A stretch of 64,000 bases of DNA from Poriferisodalis sp026713105. Its GTDB lineage: Bacteria; Actinomycetota; Acidimicrobiia; Acidimicrobiales; Poriferisodalaceae. Positions 8,997-17,358 of the stretch are shown here, piece by piece. How positions within the stretch are numbered: position 1 is the stretch's first letter; each line of letters begins with the position of its first letter. The position numbers and the translations under genes were made by a program. Location: the NCBI GenBank assembly GCA_965115995.1, contig OZ220472.1, positions 3,348,001 to 3,412,000 of the forward strand. Direction: 5' to 3'. Below the pieces are notes generated by a model. The model ran no database searches, had not been told where the DNA came from, and saw only the letters and a program-made list of their open reading frames with translations.

Positions 8997-9569
8997 ATGC
9001 GTATATTTGCATGCGTGCCTGCCGCCGCGCCCGCTCTGCTTCCGATCTTCAGGTCCAGCACCCAGGTGCGACTCCTCGCCGAGGTGTTCTTCAACCCGCC
9101 GGCTAGCGGCCGCGAACTCGCCAGGCGCTTGGGTGTGGCTCAGCCGACCGTAGCCCGAGAACTCGGCCGGCTGGCCGACGCCGGCATGGTGGAGTACGAA
9201 CAGGTTGGCAAAGCCAAGCTCATCCACCCGGCGCCCACGCCCTTCGCGGGCGCGCTCCGTCAAATCGTTGCATATGCGGCCGGGGTCCCTCATATTGTTC
9301 GGGCTGTCTATGAGAACGTGGCAGGAATCGACGACGTCTTCATTCATGGGTCGTGGGCGGCACGGTTCCACGGGGAAGCGGGCGATCCGCCGCGCGACCT
9401 TGATCTGGTTGTCGTGAGCCCGACTCATACGCGGTTCAGCCTGGCTTCCCAGCGGGCGGCGATCGAGGCTGAGACCGGTCTGGCCGTCGATCAGCTCGTC
9501 CTTGAACCTGCCAATGAGCAGCTCTCGTTGCTTCGCGAGCGCTGCGTGCCGGTCTTCGTCTGCCGGTGA
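8997..9569 (+). CDS. HTH - MNT-type nucleotidyltransferase protein (putative antitoxin)
   Basis: 190 residues. Residues ~20-75 form an ArsR/MarR-like winged helix (VRLLAEVFFNPPASGRELAR, then VAQPTVARELGRLADAGMV). The second half carries the minimal nucleotidyltransferase signature: HGSWAARFHG, a short gap, then PRDLDLVVV, giving the GSx(n)R...DxD pattern. MNT proteins are commonly antitoxins that AMPylate or neutralise HEPN ribonuclease toxins encoded next door. Here no full HEPN gene follows, only a 44-codon ORF whose GTG overlaps this stop. The upstream region is AT-rich (CATATGACTAAGA). The role as antitoxin or regulator is inferred. Confidence 0.75.
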   Translation: MRIFACVPAAAPALLPIFRSSTQVRLLAEVFFNPPASGRELARRLGVAQPTVARELGRLADAGMVEYEQVGKAKLIHPAPTPFAGALRQIVAYAAGVPHIVRAVYENVAGIDDVFIHGSWAARFHGEAGDPPRDLDLVVVSPTHTRFSLASQRAAIEAETGLAVDQLVLEPANEQLSLLRERCVPVFVCR

Positions 9570-9700
9570 TCTCGAGCCTCTACGAAGCAGCGCGGCTGGC
9601 CATGACTGCTGTCGATGCCGTGCTCGTCCGGGCCCAGATGGCCATTGCTCCCATACCGCCGCCACCGGCTGGCCGAGAGTTCCCGGGCGAGCTGGCGTAG
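9566..9700 (+). CDS. Tiny ORF overlapping the MNT gene; possible truncated HEPN partner
   Basis: 44 residues beginning at GTG 9566, which overlaps the TGA of the MNT gene (GTGA), a typical coupling arrangement. The sequence begins VISSLYEAARLAMTAVDAVL and ends in a proline-rich tail. The helical LYEAARLA start is reminiscent of the first helix of HEPN partners of MNT proteins, but the Rx4-6H catalytic motif is absent. It may be a decayed partner or simply noise. Confidence 0.3.
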   Translation: MISSLYEAARLAMTAVDAVLVRAQMAIAPIPPPPAGREFPGELA

Positions 9701-9799
9701 AGCGCAAGCCGGCTGCGATGTGATGTGATGTGGGAAGTGTCATCTCAACGTAACGTCGCGTGTGGAACGCCGCATGTGCCTGTGGCGTCGTGTGAGTTG

Positions 9800-12106
9800 A
9801 TGACCGAAGCACCCAAACACACCAGATCCAGGCCCGCCAAGGCGAGGCGCGTGCTCGCAGTGCTGGCTGCTGTGGGTCTGCTGGCTGCGGCCTGCGCGAG
9901 CGATCCCGACGACGGCGCCGTCGCCGAACCTGTGCCGGATCCAAGCCAACCCGCGTCAACCACGAGCGCCGTCGGCGACGAGCCGGACACGACCGGTACA
10001 GGGATCGACCGCGACACCTCATCGGCTGGAGCCGAGGGTGCTGACGGCGGCGCCGCCGAGGACACGTCGGCTGTCGACGGATCGGCCGAAGACGCGGCCG
10101 CCGGGGCAGGGGCAGAGACTTCCGCGGGCACAGTCGAGGCCGCGGCGCTGCGCCAGTTCGACGAATGCCGCGCTGTGCTCGACTATGTGCAGGAGCATGC
10201 GGCTGCGGCCGTCGGCCCGTGGGGTCTCGACGAAGGCGGCTTTGGCGGGGAATTGCTCGAGGAGGTTGCGACAGCCGACGACTCAATTGCGGATTCCGGA
10301 GCGGCGTCACTGCAACCTGGGGTCGACTACAGCACCTCGAATGTTCAGGTAGCAGGCATCGACGAACCCGATGTGGCGAAGACCGACGGGCGGCGCATGG
10401 TGGTTGCGAGCGAGAACCGGGTGCACATCGTGGACGTGACCGGCCCCGAGCCGGTGCTGATCGCCTCGATCCAGCTCGACGACCAGTGGGTCTCGAACCT
10501 GCTGCTGCACGGCGACCGCGTGCTCGTATTCGCCTCGCAATGGGATGTCATCGTGCCGTTCGCTGAACCCGGCGGCACAGAAACCGGCATCGAGCCGGCG
10601 CCCGGCTGGGGCCCCACGACGGTGATCGTCGAGATCGACCTGAGTGAGACTGCGCCGGCGGTCGCCAGGCGGTTGGAGATCGAAGGCAACTACATCAGTG
10701 CGCGCATGACCGCCGGCGTGGTGCGGGTCGTCACCAGCTCGCGCCCGCGTGCGATTCCGTGGGCTGTCCCTGAGGCCGGTGATGTGGCTTCACAGGAGCG
10801 GGCGGCTGGAGCGAACCGCGAGGTCATCGCTGAAACCACGATCGACGACTGGCTGCCTCGCTTCGCCCTGAGCGACGCCTCCGGCGTTGCGGTCGACGGC
10901 GGCCGCCTCGTCGGCTGCGACCGCGTCTGGGCCCCTCCGCACCATGGCGGCACCGGCACGCTCAGCGTCACCACCATCGACATCGCCGCGGACGGGCTGG
11001 CCGGGCCGATGGATGCGGTTTCGATCATGTCCGACGGCACCACGGTGTATGCCTCGCCGGACCGCCTCTACGTGACCACGAGCCGCTGGCACGACTGGCG
11101 CATCGAGCCGGCAGGTCCCGATGACGACACAACCGTCGAGTCCGAGATCCACATGTTCGACATCACCGGGCGAGCCACGAGCAGCTACGTCGGGTCGGCG
11201 ACGGTGAGAGGCATGGTGCTCAACCAGTACTCGATGTCCGAGCACGACGGCCACCTGCGGATTGCGACCACCACTACCCCGGCGTGGTGGACCTGGCGCG
11301 ACGATGCCAGCAGCACTGCGTCGGAGAGCCTTGTGACGGTGTTCGCCGTCGGTGATGACGGCTTGGCAGAGGTCGGCCAAGTCGACGGTCTCGGTGTCGG
11401 CGAGCGAATCTTTGCCGTGCGGTACCTCGGCGACATCGCCGCCGTCGTGACCTTCCGCCAGATCGATCCGCTCTACCTGCTGGACCTGTCCGATCCGGCC
11501 GCGCCCGCCGTGCGTGGCGAGCTGAAGATCACCGGCTATTCGGCGTATCTCCATCCGCTCGGCGACGACCTGCTGCTCGGCGTCGGCCAGGAGGCCACCG
11601 ACGAGGGCTTCACCACGGGCACCCAGGTGTCGCTGTTCGACATCGCCGATCTGGATCGGCCGGAGCGCATCGCCCAGTGGACCGCCCCGGGCGGGCACAG
11701 CCAAGTGGAATTCAACCCCCTCGCCTTCCTGCACTGGCAGCCGAACGACCTCGTCGTGCTGCCGCTGAACCAGTACCCGTTCGACGGCAGCAGCGACGAG
11801 TCGCCCTTCTTCGGCGCCGTCGCGCTCGGCACCGCACAGCGGGACCTGACCGAGCGCGCACGCTTCAGCCACGCCGATCCGCCGCAGCGCAGATGCCGCG
11901 AGTCACGCGAGATCATCGTCCATCCCGACGGCAGTGAGGAGCCCGGCCCGTGGGAGCGCTACTGCTGGTTCGACAATGACTGGCAGGCGCAGGTGACCGC
12001 CAGCGCAGTGGTCGCAGACCGGCTCTACCTCGCATCCAACAAGGCACTCGAATCGATCTCGCTGGAGTCCCTGGAGCGCGTCTCGCTGCTGCGTTGGGAA
12101 CGCTGA
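9800..12106 (+). CDS. Beta-propeller domain lipoprotein (Beta_propel family)
   Basis: 768 residues from ATG 9800. This start gives a proper lipoprotein signal: a basic N-terminus (KHTRSRPAKARR), hydrophobic VLAVLAAVGLLAAAC with the lipid cysteine at residue 32, and then a long Ser/Thr/Asp-rich linker. An upstream in-frame start would bury the signal. The family hallmark STSNVQVAGIDEPDVAKTDG lies near residue 180, followed by repeated propeller blades (for example RVHIVDVTGPEPVLIASIQL and MFDITGRATSSYVGSATV). This secreted C-terminal propeller family occurs in archaea and bacteria and its function is unknown. A TAACGT box at 9751-9756 could serve as a -10 element. Confidence 0.88.
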   Translation: MTEAPKHTRSRPAKARRVLAVLAAVGLLAAACASDPDDGAVAEPVPDPSQPASTTSAVGDEPDTTGTGIDRDTSSAGAEGADGGAAEDTSAVDGSAEDAAAGAGAETSAGTVEAAALRQFDECRAVLDYVQEHAAAAVGPWGLDEGGFGGELLEEVATADDSIADSGAASLQPGVDYSTSNVQVAGIDEPDVAKTDGRRMVVASENRVHIVDVTGPEPVLIASIQLDDQWVSNLLLHGDRVLVFASQWDVIVPFAEPGGTETGIEPAPGWGPTTVIVEIDLSETAPAVARRLEIEGNYISARMTAGVVRVVTSSRPRAIPWAVPEAGDVASQERAAGANREVIAETTIDDWLPRFALSDASGVAVDGGRLVGCDRVWAPPHHGGTGTLSVTTIDIAADGLAGPMDAVSIMSDGTTVYASPDRLYVTTSRWHDWRIEPAGPDDDTTVESEIHMFDITGRATSSYVGSATVRGMVLNQYSMSEHDGHLRIATTTTPAWWTWRDDASSTASESLVTVFAVGDDGLAEVGQVDGLGVGERIFAVRYLGDIAAVVTFRQIDPLYLLDLSDPAAPAVRGELKITGYSAYLHPLGDDLLLGVGQEATDEGFTTGTQVSLFDIADLDRPERIAQWTAPGGHSQVEFNPLAFLHWQPNDLVVLPLNQYPFDGSSDESPFFGAVALGTAQRDLTERARFSHADPPQRRCRESREIIVHPDGSEEPGPWERYCWFDNDWQAQVTASAVVADRLYLASNKALESISLESLERVSLLRWER

Positions 12107-12245
12107 GCGCCCGGCGACGTGTGGGTGATCCAGCCGCTCAAGTCGATCTCGGTGCTGTCCGCAGCGACTGCTGCGTTCTATGCGCCACGAGCGTCTCGGC
12201 CGGATGTCGCGCGCAATTGGAGGCGTGATCTGGTTGTGCATCGGC

Positions 12246-12251
12246 CATAGT
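12246..12251 (+). promoter_or_regulatory. Putative -10 box (CATAGT) for leaderless PAC2 gene
   Basis: CATAGT ends 6 nt before ATG 12258, matching the nAnnnT-6-start spacing seen at other genes here. No Shine-Dalgarno is present. Confidence 0.35.
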
Positions 12252-12257
12252 GATGCC

Positions 12258-13205
12258 ATGAGCGAGAGCGAGAGCGAGAGCGAGAGCGATGCGATGGATG
12301 GGGCCGATCATGCTGCTGAGCAACCGGTCGTTGTCTGGCACGGCGCGCCGAAACTGCGCAATCCGCTCCTGCTGGTCGCGTTCGAGGGCTGGTTCGATGC
12401 CGGCGAATGCGCCACCGGCGCGCTGACGTGGATCCGTGACCGCAGCGAGGCCCGGCGGGTCTGCCACATTGATCCCGAGGAGTTCTTCGACTTCCAGGAG
12501 AGTCGCCCGCACATCGAGATCACGTCCGAAGGGGAACGCCGCATTCGTTGGCCCGATATCGAGTGCCACGTCGTGCCGGCCGCCCCGCCCCACGACCTCG
12601 TGCTGCTGTCGGGCATCGAGCCGCGGATGCGTTGGCGCACGTTCTGCGAAGGCGTGGCGGAAATCGCCCGGGAGCTCGGCTGCCAGATGGTGGTGACGCT
12701 CGGGGCAATGGTCGCGGGTGTGGCGCACTCGCGCACAGCCTCGGTCAAGGGCAGCGCCGCGAACGGTGAGCTGGCGGCCCGCCTAGGCCTGGATCGGCCG
12801 ACCTATCAAGGCCCCACCGGCATCATCGGCACGCTGCACGACACGCTGGACCGGGCTGCGTTGCCCGTGGTGTCGCTGCGCGTCGGTGTGCCCCACTACG
12901 TCGCGGGCCCGCCGAACCCCAAGGGAACGCGGGCGCTGCTAGCCCACTTTGAGACCGTCACCGGCGTGACAACGGGCTACAGGGAACTCGACGCCAGCGT
13001 GCAGACCTGGGAGCAGCGGGTCGATGAGGCGGTCGCCCGAGATCCTGAGATCGTGGCCTATATCCGCCAGCTCGAATCCGAAGCGGACCGCACCGCCGAG
13101 GAGAACCTGCCGAGCGGCGATGACATTGCGCGCGAAGTCCAGAAGTTCCTGGCCGAGCAGCGCGAATCGCCCTCCGGCGACGAGGACAGCGACGAGTCGG
13201 GTTAA
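12258..13205 (+). CDS. PAC2 family protein (proteasome assembly chaperone-like)
   Basis: 315 residues from ATG 12258. A low-complexity start (Ser-Glu repeated four times, from an AGCGAG microsatellite) is followed by the PAC2 fold: PLLLVAFEGWFDAGECATGA near residue 35, a glycine-rich strand VVTLGAMVAGVAHSR, and GPTGIIGTLHD in the C-terminal half. The tail is acidic. In actinobacteria PAC2 proteins are conserved ATP-grasp-neighbouring proteins related to eukaryotic proteasome assembly chaperones; their precise role is not established. The gene ends upstream of a strong hairpin and is followed by aroC under its own promoter. Confidence 0.85.
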   Translation: MSESESESESDAMDGADHAAEQPVVVWHGAPKLRNPLLLVAFEGWFDAGECATGALTWIRDRSEARRVCHIDPEEFFDFQESRPHIEITSEGERRIRWPDIECHVVPAAPPHDLVLLSGIEPRMRWRTFCEGVAEIARELGCQMVVTLGAMVAGVAHSRTASVKGSAANGELAARLGLDRPTYQGPTGIIGTLHDTLDRAALPVVSLRVGVPHYVAGPPNPKGTRALLAHFETVTGVTTGYRELDASVQTWEQRVDEAVARDPEIVAYIRQLESEADRTAEENLPSGDDIAREVQKFLAEQRESPSGDEDSDESG

Positions 13206-13232
13206 GAGGCCGCGCCAATGGGTGTGCCCGCT

Positions 13233-13305
13233 GCGGAGGCGGCAGGATCCTCTGCTCCAGCGATCCAGCAGGTCGCAACGTCGCAGAGTCTCCTGCCGCC
13301 TCCGC
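13233..13305 (+). terminator. Strong hairpin between PAC2 gene and aroC
   Basis: Two 22-nt arms (13233-13254 and 13284-13305) are complementary with two mismatches, separated by a 29-nt loop. It lies 28 nt after the PAC2 stop. The arms are G/C-rich and no U-run follows, so it may be a non-canonical actinobacterial terminator or an RNA-stability element. Confidence 0.6.
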
Positions 13306-13368
13306 CGCTATGACATCTGTGCCACTCCGCTGATGCGAATTGCTGCGGTGGCGGTGCATACGCCGTCG

Positions 13369-13374
13369 TAGGGT
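13369..13374 (+). promoter_or_regulatory. Putative -10 box (TAGGGT) for leaderless aroC transcript
   Basis: TAGGGT ends exactly 6 nt before ATG 13381, the spacing expected when transcription starts at the A of the start codon. Confidence 0.5.
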
Positions 13375-13380
13375 TCTTCC

Positions 13381-14481
13381 ATGGGCGGCAGCACGTTTGG
13401 GGAACGCTTCGCGGTCACCACGTTCGGCGAATCGCACGGCGGTGCGCTGGGGGTGATCATCGATGGCTGCCCCGCGCGCATTGAGCTGAGCGAAGCCGAA
13501 GTGCAGGTCGATCTAGACCGCCGCCGGCCTGGCCAGAGCCGGATCGTCACCCAGCGCCAAGAAGCCGACCGGGTCACGATTCACTCGGGCGTCTTCGAGG
13601 GCCTGACGCTGGGAACGCCGATCGGCATGACCGTGGCGAATACCGATGCTCGGCCCGGTGCCTATTCCGAGATGGCAACCAAGTACCGGCCCAGCCACGC
13701 CGACTACACCACAGAGGCCAAGTACGGCATCCGCAACTGGCAGGGCGGCGGCCGGGCATCGGCCCGTGAGACCGTCGGCCGAGTGGCGGCGGGCGCAGTC
13801 GCTCGCAAGATCCTCGCGACGGTCGGCACGGAGGTGCTGGGGTGGGTCAGTTCGGTGCGCGACATCAACGCCGACGTGGACCCTGCAGAGCTGACGCGCG
13901 AAGACGTGGAGGCCGATCCGACGCGCTGCCCGGACCCAGCCGCCGCGGCTCGCATCACCGAGGCCATCGACGCGGCCCGCCACGACGGCAATTCGCTGGG
14001 CGGGGTTGTGGCCTGCGTTGCCCGCGGCGTGCCTGCGGGGCTGGGCGAACCTGTCTTCGACAAGCTCGATGCCGAGCTTGCTGGCGCGGTGATGTCATTG
14101 CCCGCCGCGAAGGGCATGGAGATCGGCAGCGGCTTCGCTGGCACGTTGATGACGGGCCGCACGCACAACGATGAGTTCGCTCCCGGTCCCGACGGCCGCC
14201 CGATGACCGTCACCAACCGCAGCGGCGGCATACAGGGCGGCATCAGCAACGGCGCCGACATCGTTTTGCGGGTCGCTTTCAAGCCCACCGCCACCATTGC
14301 GAGCGAGCAGAAGACCGTCACCAGCACTGGTGAGCCGACGGTGCTGGCAGCGCGTGGCCGTCACGACCCATGCGTGCTGCCCCGAGCGGTGCCGATGGTC
14401 GAGGCAATGGTCTGCCTCGTGCTGGCGGATCATCTCCTGCGCCAGCAGACCACCCAGCTCGCATCCGGACCCGCGACTTAG
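13381..14481 (+). CDS. aroC: Chorismate synthase
   Basis: 366 residues, full length. It catalyses the last step of the shikimate pathway, converting 5-enolpyruvylshikimate-3-phosphate to chorismate with reduced FMN. Signature motifs are present: FGERFAVTTFGESHGGALG at the N-terminus, KYRPSHADYTTEAKYGIRN and GGGRASARET near residues 100-125, and the C-terminal RHDPCVLPRAVPMVEAM. The start is fixed by the family N-terminus and the leaderless promoter. No other shikimate genes are adjacent, and it is separated from the PAC2 gene by a hairpin. Confidence 0.97.
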   Translation: MGGSTFGERFAVTTFGESHGGALGVIIDGCPARIELSEAEVQVDLDRRRPGQSRIVTQRQEADRVTIHSGVFEGLTLGTPIGMTVANTDARPGAYSEMATKYRPSHADYTTEAKYGIRNWQGGGRASARETVGRVAAGAVARKILATVGTEVLGWVSSVRDINADVDPAELTREDVEADPTRCPDPAAAARITEAIDAARHDGNSLGGVVACVARGVPAGLGEPVFDKLDAELAGAVMSLPAAKGMEIGSGFAGTLMTGRTHNDEFAPGPDGRPMTVTNRSGGIQGGISNGADIVLRVAFKPTATIASEQKTVTSTGEPTVLAARGRHDPCVLPRAVPMVEAMVCLVLADHLLRQQTTQLASGPAT

Positions 14482-14520
14482 ACGTAACGCCGATCGACCT
14501 GCGCTGATGGACCTGCGCTA

Positions 14521-15261
14521 ATGGACCCATTGCAGATCGTGCTGGTGGCTGGCGCGGGCGTCGTGGCCGGCGTGGTGAACGCCATGGCCGGCGGCGGCTC
14601 GCTGCTGACCGTCAGCCTGCTCACCGTGGTCGGCGATCTCGGCGGGCTTGTGGCCAACGGCACCAACCGCATCGGCGTCGTGACCCAGAACGTGGCCTCG
14701 GTCGCCGGGTACCGATCCGAAGGCGTGTCGGGACTGCGCCGTTCGGTACCCATCCTCATCCCGGCGGTGATCGGCTCGGTGATCGGCGCGTACGCCGTGT
14801 CGAGCCTGCTCAGCGACACGGCCTTCGAGCGCATCTTCGGCATCTTGATGGTGCCGCTGCTGATCTTGAGCCTGCGCCCGCCCAAGGCTCGCGGCGAGAG
14901 CATTGCATGGCCGATGTGGCTCACCGTGGCGGTGTTCTTCCTGATCGGCGCGTACGGCGGGGCGTTCCAAGCCGGAGTGGGGCTCATCCTGGTGCTGGCC
15001 CTTTCGCACGCCGGCCTGGACCTGGTGAACGCCAACGCGGTCAAGGTGGTGGTGATCGCCGTGCTGACCGTCGTGGCGGTGCCGGTGTTCATCCTGAACG
15101 ACCAGGTGCACTGGGGCTTCGCCGTCATCGTCGCGGCTGGTTTCGCGGTCGGCGGCTGGCTGGGCGCCCGCTGGGCCGTACGGGGAGGCGAGCGTCTCAT
15201 TCGCCCGGTCCTTGTCGTAGCGGTCCTGGGCCTCGCGGGTCGCATGCTTGGCCTCTACTGA
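14521..15261 (+). CDS. TauE/SafE family sulfite/anion exporter permease
   Basis: 246 residues with about eight hydrophobic segments. The N-terminal GAGVVAGVVNAMAGGGSLLT and the GANGTNRIG-like motif (VANGTNRIGVVTQNVASVAG) are typical of the TauE/SafE/DUF81 family. The second half repeats the pattern (LIGAYGGAFQAGVGLILVLA, then LVNANAVKVVVIAVLT). Members export sulfite, sulfoacetate or other organic anions; the substrate is not known here. The start ATG 14521 is the second of two ATGs lying in a short direct repeat (GACCTGCGCT[G/A]ATGG); the first opens a frame of only four codons. Confidence 0.9.
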   Translation: MDPLQIVLVAGAGVVAGVVNAMAGGGSLLTVSLLTVVGDLGGLVANGTNRIGVVTQNVASVAGYRSEGVSGLRRSVPILIPAVIGSVIGAYAVSSLLSDTAFERIFGILMVPLLILSLRPPKARGESIAWPMWLTVAVFFLIGAYGGAFQAGVGLILVLALSHAGLDLVNANAVKVVVIAVLTVVAVPVFILNDQVHWGFAVIVAAGFAVGGWLGARWAVRGGERLIRPVLVVAVLGLAGRMLGLY

Positions 15262-15330
15262 CGGCCTTGCCGCCTCATGCCGACCGCTGCCCACACGGCA
15301 TCCGGCCGACCGGCGCGGCACTTCGGCGCG

Positions 15331-15336
15331 TAGTGT
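15331..15336 (+). promoter_or_regulatory. Putative -10 box (TAGTGT) for leaderless aminotransferase transcript
   Basis: TAGTGT ends 6 nt before GTG 15343. The geometry is identical to the hydantoinase and aroC boxes. Confidence 0.5.
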
Positions 15337-15342
15337 CGCCGC

Positions 15343-16497
15343 GTGATCTTCGACTTGGATTCGGAACGGGTTCGGAACCGCCCGGGCATCAAGTGGGGCC
15401 GGCAGGGTCCCGACGTGCTCGCGGCGTGGGTGGCCGACATGGACCTCGAACTGCCCGATGTCGTGCTGGATGCCGTCAAGGCACGCATCGATTCGGGTGG
15501 GCTGGGCTACGACTTCTACGACAAGCCAATCCCCGTGCTGGACGTGTTCGCGAAGCGCATGGGCGAGGCATTCGGCTGGCACGTCGACCCGGCCGACACG
15601 GTGCGCGTCCACGACGTCATCCAGGGCCTTGAGCTGGCGATCACCCAGTGCACCGAGCCCGGCGACGGGGTCATCTTCCAGACGCCGGCGTACCCGCCGT
15701 TCTTCTCCAGCGTCGAGGGACACGGGCGCCGGGTGGTACCCGACCCGCTGATCCGCCGCGACGACGGCTGGCATCTTGATCTCGACCACCTCGAATCCGC
15801 GGCGAGCGCTGCCGATGTGACCGCGATCATCCTGTGCCAGCCCCACAACCCGTGCGGCATGGTGCTCGACGCCGGCGACATTGCTGCGGTGGTCGACATT
15901 GCCGAGCGGCACGATCTCGTCGTGATCTCCGACGAGATCCACTGCGACCTGGTGTATGCGCCGAGGCGGCACATTCCGGTGGCGTCGGTCAGCGAACTCG
16001 CTGCAGAGCGGACGGTGACCGTCACCGCGGCCACCAAGTCGTTCAATATGGCGGGGTTGCGGATGGCGTTCCTGCACTCGGCGTCATCGCGCTTTGGCCC
16101 GATCGTGACCGGCATCCCGAAGAGGCTCATCGGCGGCATCGGGATTCTGGGACAGGTGGCCACGGTGGCCGGCTGGACTGACGCACTGGAGTGGCTCGAC
16201 GAACTGGTCACCGGCCTCGACCGCAACCGTCACCTGCTGGCGGATCTTCTGGCTGAGCGCCTGCCCGAGATCGGCTACCGCCCGCCAGACGCCACCTACC
16301 TGGCCTGGTTCGACTGCACCGACCTCGGACTCGGCGATGATCCCGCTGCAGTGTTCCTGGACAAGGGCGGCGTGTATCTGAACTCCGGGCTCGACTTCGG
16401 GCCCGAAGGCGCAGGCCATGTGCGCCTCAACTTCGCCACCTCGCCCGCGATGCTCGACGAGGCCACCGCCCGCATGGCCAAAGCCATCGGCCGCTAG
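15343..16497 (+). CDS. PLP-dependent aminotransferase / C-S lyase, MalY-PatB type
   Basis: 384 residues from GTG 15343. The N-terminus carries KWGRQGPDVLAAWVADMDLE, the MalY/PatB signature of a lyase acting on cystathionine-like thioethers. PLP-binding features follow: LCQPHNPCGMV, the VVISDEIHCDLVY aspartate motif, and the Schiff-base lysine in ATKSFNMAGLRMAF. The C-terminus has GVYLNSGLDFGPEGAGHVRLNFA. It probably cleaves C-S bonds of cystathionine or cysteine conjugates to pyruvate, ammonia and a thiol; some homologues act as aminotransferases. The gene converges with the SURF1 gene, with only 3 nt between stops. Confidence 0.92.
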   Translation: MIFDLDSERVRNRPGIKWGRQGPDVLAAWVADMDLELPDVVLDAVKARIDSGGLGYDFYDKPIPVLDVFAKRMGEAFGWHVDPADTVRVHDVIQGLELAITQCTEPGDGVIFQTPAYPPFFSSVEGHGRRVVPDPLIRRDDGWHLDLDHLESAASAADVTAIILCQPHNPCGMVLDAGDIAAVVDIAERHDLVVISDEIHCDLVYAPRRHIPVASVSELAAERTVTVTAATKSFNMAGLRMAFLHSASSRFGPIVTGIPKRLIGGIGILGQVATVAGWTDALEWLDELVTGLDRNRHLLADLLAERLPEIGYRPPDATYLAWFDCTDLGLGDDPAAVFLDKGGVYLNSGLDFGPEGAGHVRLNFATSPAMLDEATARMAKAIGR

Positions 16498-16500
16498 CAA

Positions 16501-17337
16501 TCAGTTGTCGGCGATCTGTTCTGATTCGCCTTTGCGGGCTTGGTGGCGCAGCACGAGCGTGTAGCCGACGACGGCAACTGCAGCGAAGCTGAACCACTGG
16601 AACGTGTAGCCCAGGTGCGGGCCGGCGTCGAGCTCTGGCGGCGGCAGCGGCTCATGCGTAGGGAGAGCGTCGCCTGGGCGTGTACCGAGTGCGATCGCTG
16701 AGCCGTTCTCGTCGACTGCGCTGATGATCTCGACGTACACCGGCGCCAGGTCCAGCGTGGTCTGCTGGTCGATCCGCTCGACATCGGTGCGGGCCAGCGA
16801 GTCGAGCTGTCCTTGGGCCGGGTCGGCAGGCCCGAGCAGACCGCGCTCCTGGCTCAACCGGATGCGGCCAGTGATCTGGCCACCGGGCGGGAGCCGGTGC
16901 TCGAAGACGTCGACGTCGCCATCGAGCAGCGATGCACATGCCTGCTGGGGCAGCCATCCGACTGTCACGAGAACGCCGAGGCGCCCATCGCTGTCGTTAG
17001 CGGTTGTCTCCATTGGCACGGCAAGGTGGCAGCCGGCGCGGCCGTTGAGGCTGCGGTTGCGGATCTGCACCAACTCCTGCCAGTGAAACCGGCCGATCGG
17101 CAGGCTCACCGACCGGTACTCCAACCGGGCGGCGTCACCCGGTTCCGCAACGGCCTCGAAGAAGCGGTCGGCATCCAGTGCCGCCATGCCCTGCCGTTCG
17201 GCGATCGCTGCGTTGTGGTCACGCACCTCGTGGTGGCGGCTGAGCTGCCAGAAGCCGGCGATCAGGAAGATCACCAGCAGGCCCCCGGCCAGCGCATGGC
17301 CTGCCAGCCAGCGTGGCGTGCGCGCGAACGAGTACAT
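16501..17337 (-). CDS. SURF1 family protein (cytochrome oxidase assembly)
   Basis: 278 residues. Two transmembrane helices flank the soluble domain as in SURF1: LAGGLLVIFLIAGFWQLSRH at the N-terminus and FSFAAVAVVGYTLVLRHQ near the C-terminus. The pre-TM motif PHLGYTFQWFSFA is characteristic. SURF1 proteins assist heme a insertion into aa3-type cytochrome c oxidase. GAGG precedes the ATG by 7 nt. The gene lies 21 nt downstream of the S9 peptidase stop and is probably cotranscribed, though the two have no obvious functional link. Confidence 0.88.
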   Translation of the reverse strand: MYSFARTPRWLAGHALAGGLLVIFLIAGFWQLSRHHEVRDHNAAIAERQGMAALDADRFFEAVAEPGDAARLEYRSVSLPIGRFHWQELVQIRNRSLNGRAGCHLAVPMETTANDSDGRLGVLVTVGWLPQQACASLLDGDVDVFEHRLPPGGQITGRIRLSQERGLLGPADPAQGQLDSLARTDVERIDQQTTLDLAPVYVEIISAVDENGSAIALGTRPGDALPTHEPLPPPELDAGPHLGYTFQWFSFAAVAVVGYTLVLRHQARKGESEQIADN

Positions 17338-17358
17338 GTCACGACCTCGCGGGCGACG

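Noticed and set aside
14496..14524. Short direct repeat GACCTGCGCT[G/A]ATGG before the TauE gene
   Set aside because: Real but only ~15 bp. It creates a decoy ATG opening a four-codon frame and gives no evidence of regulation.
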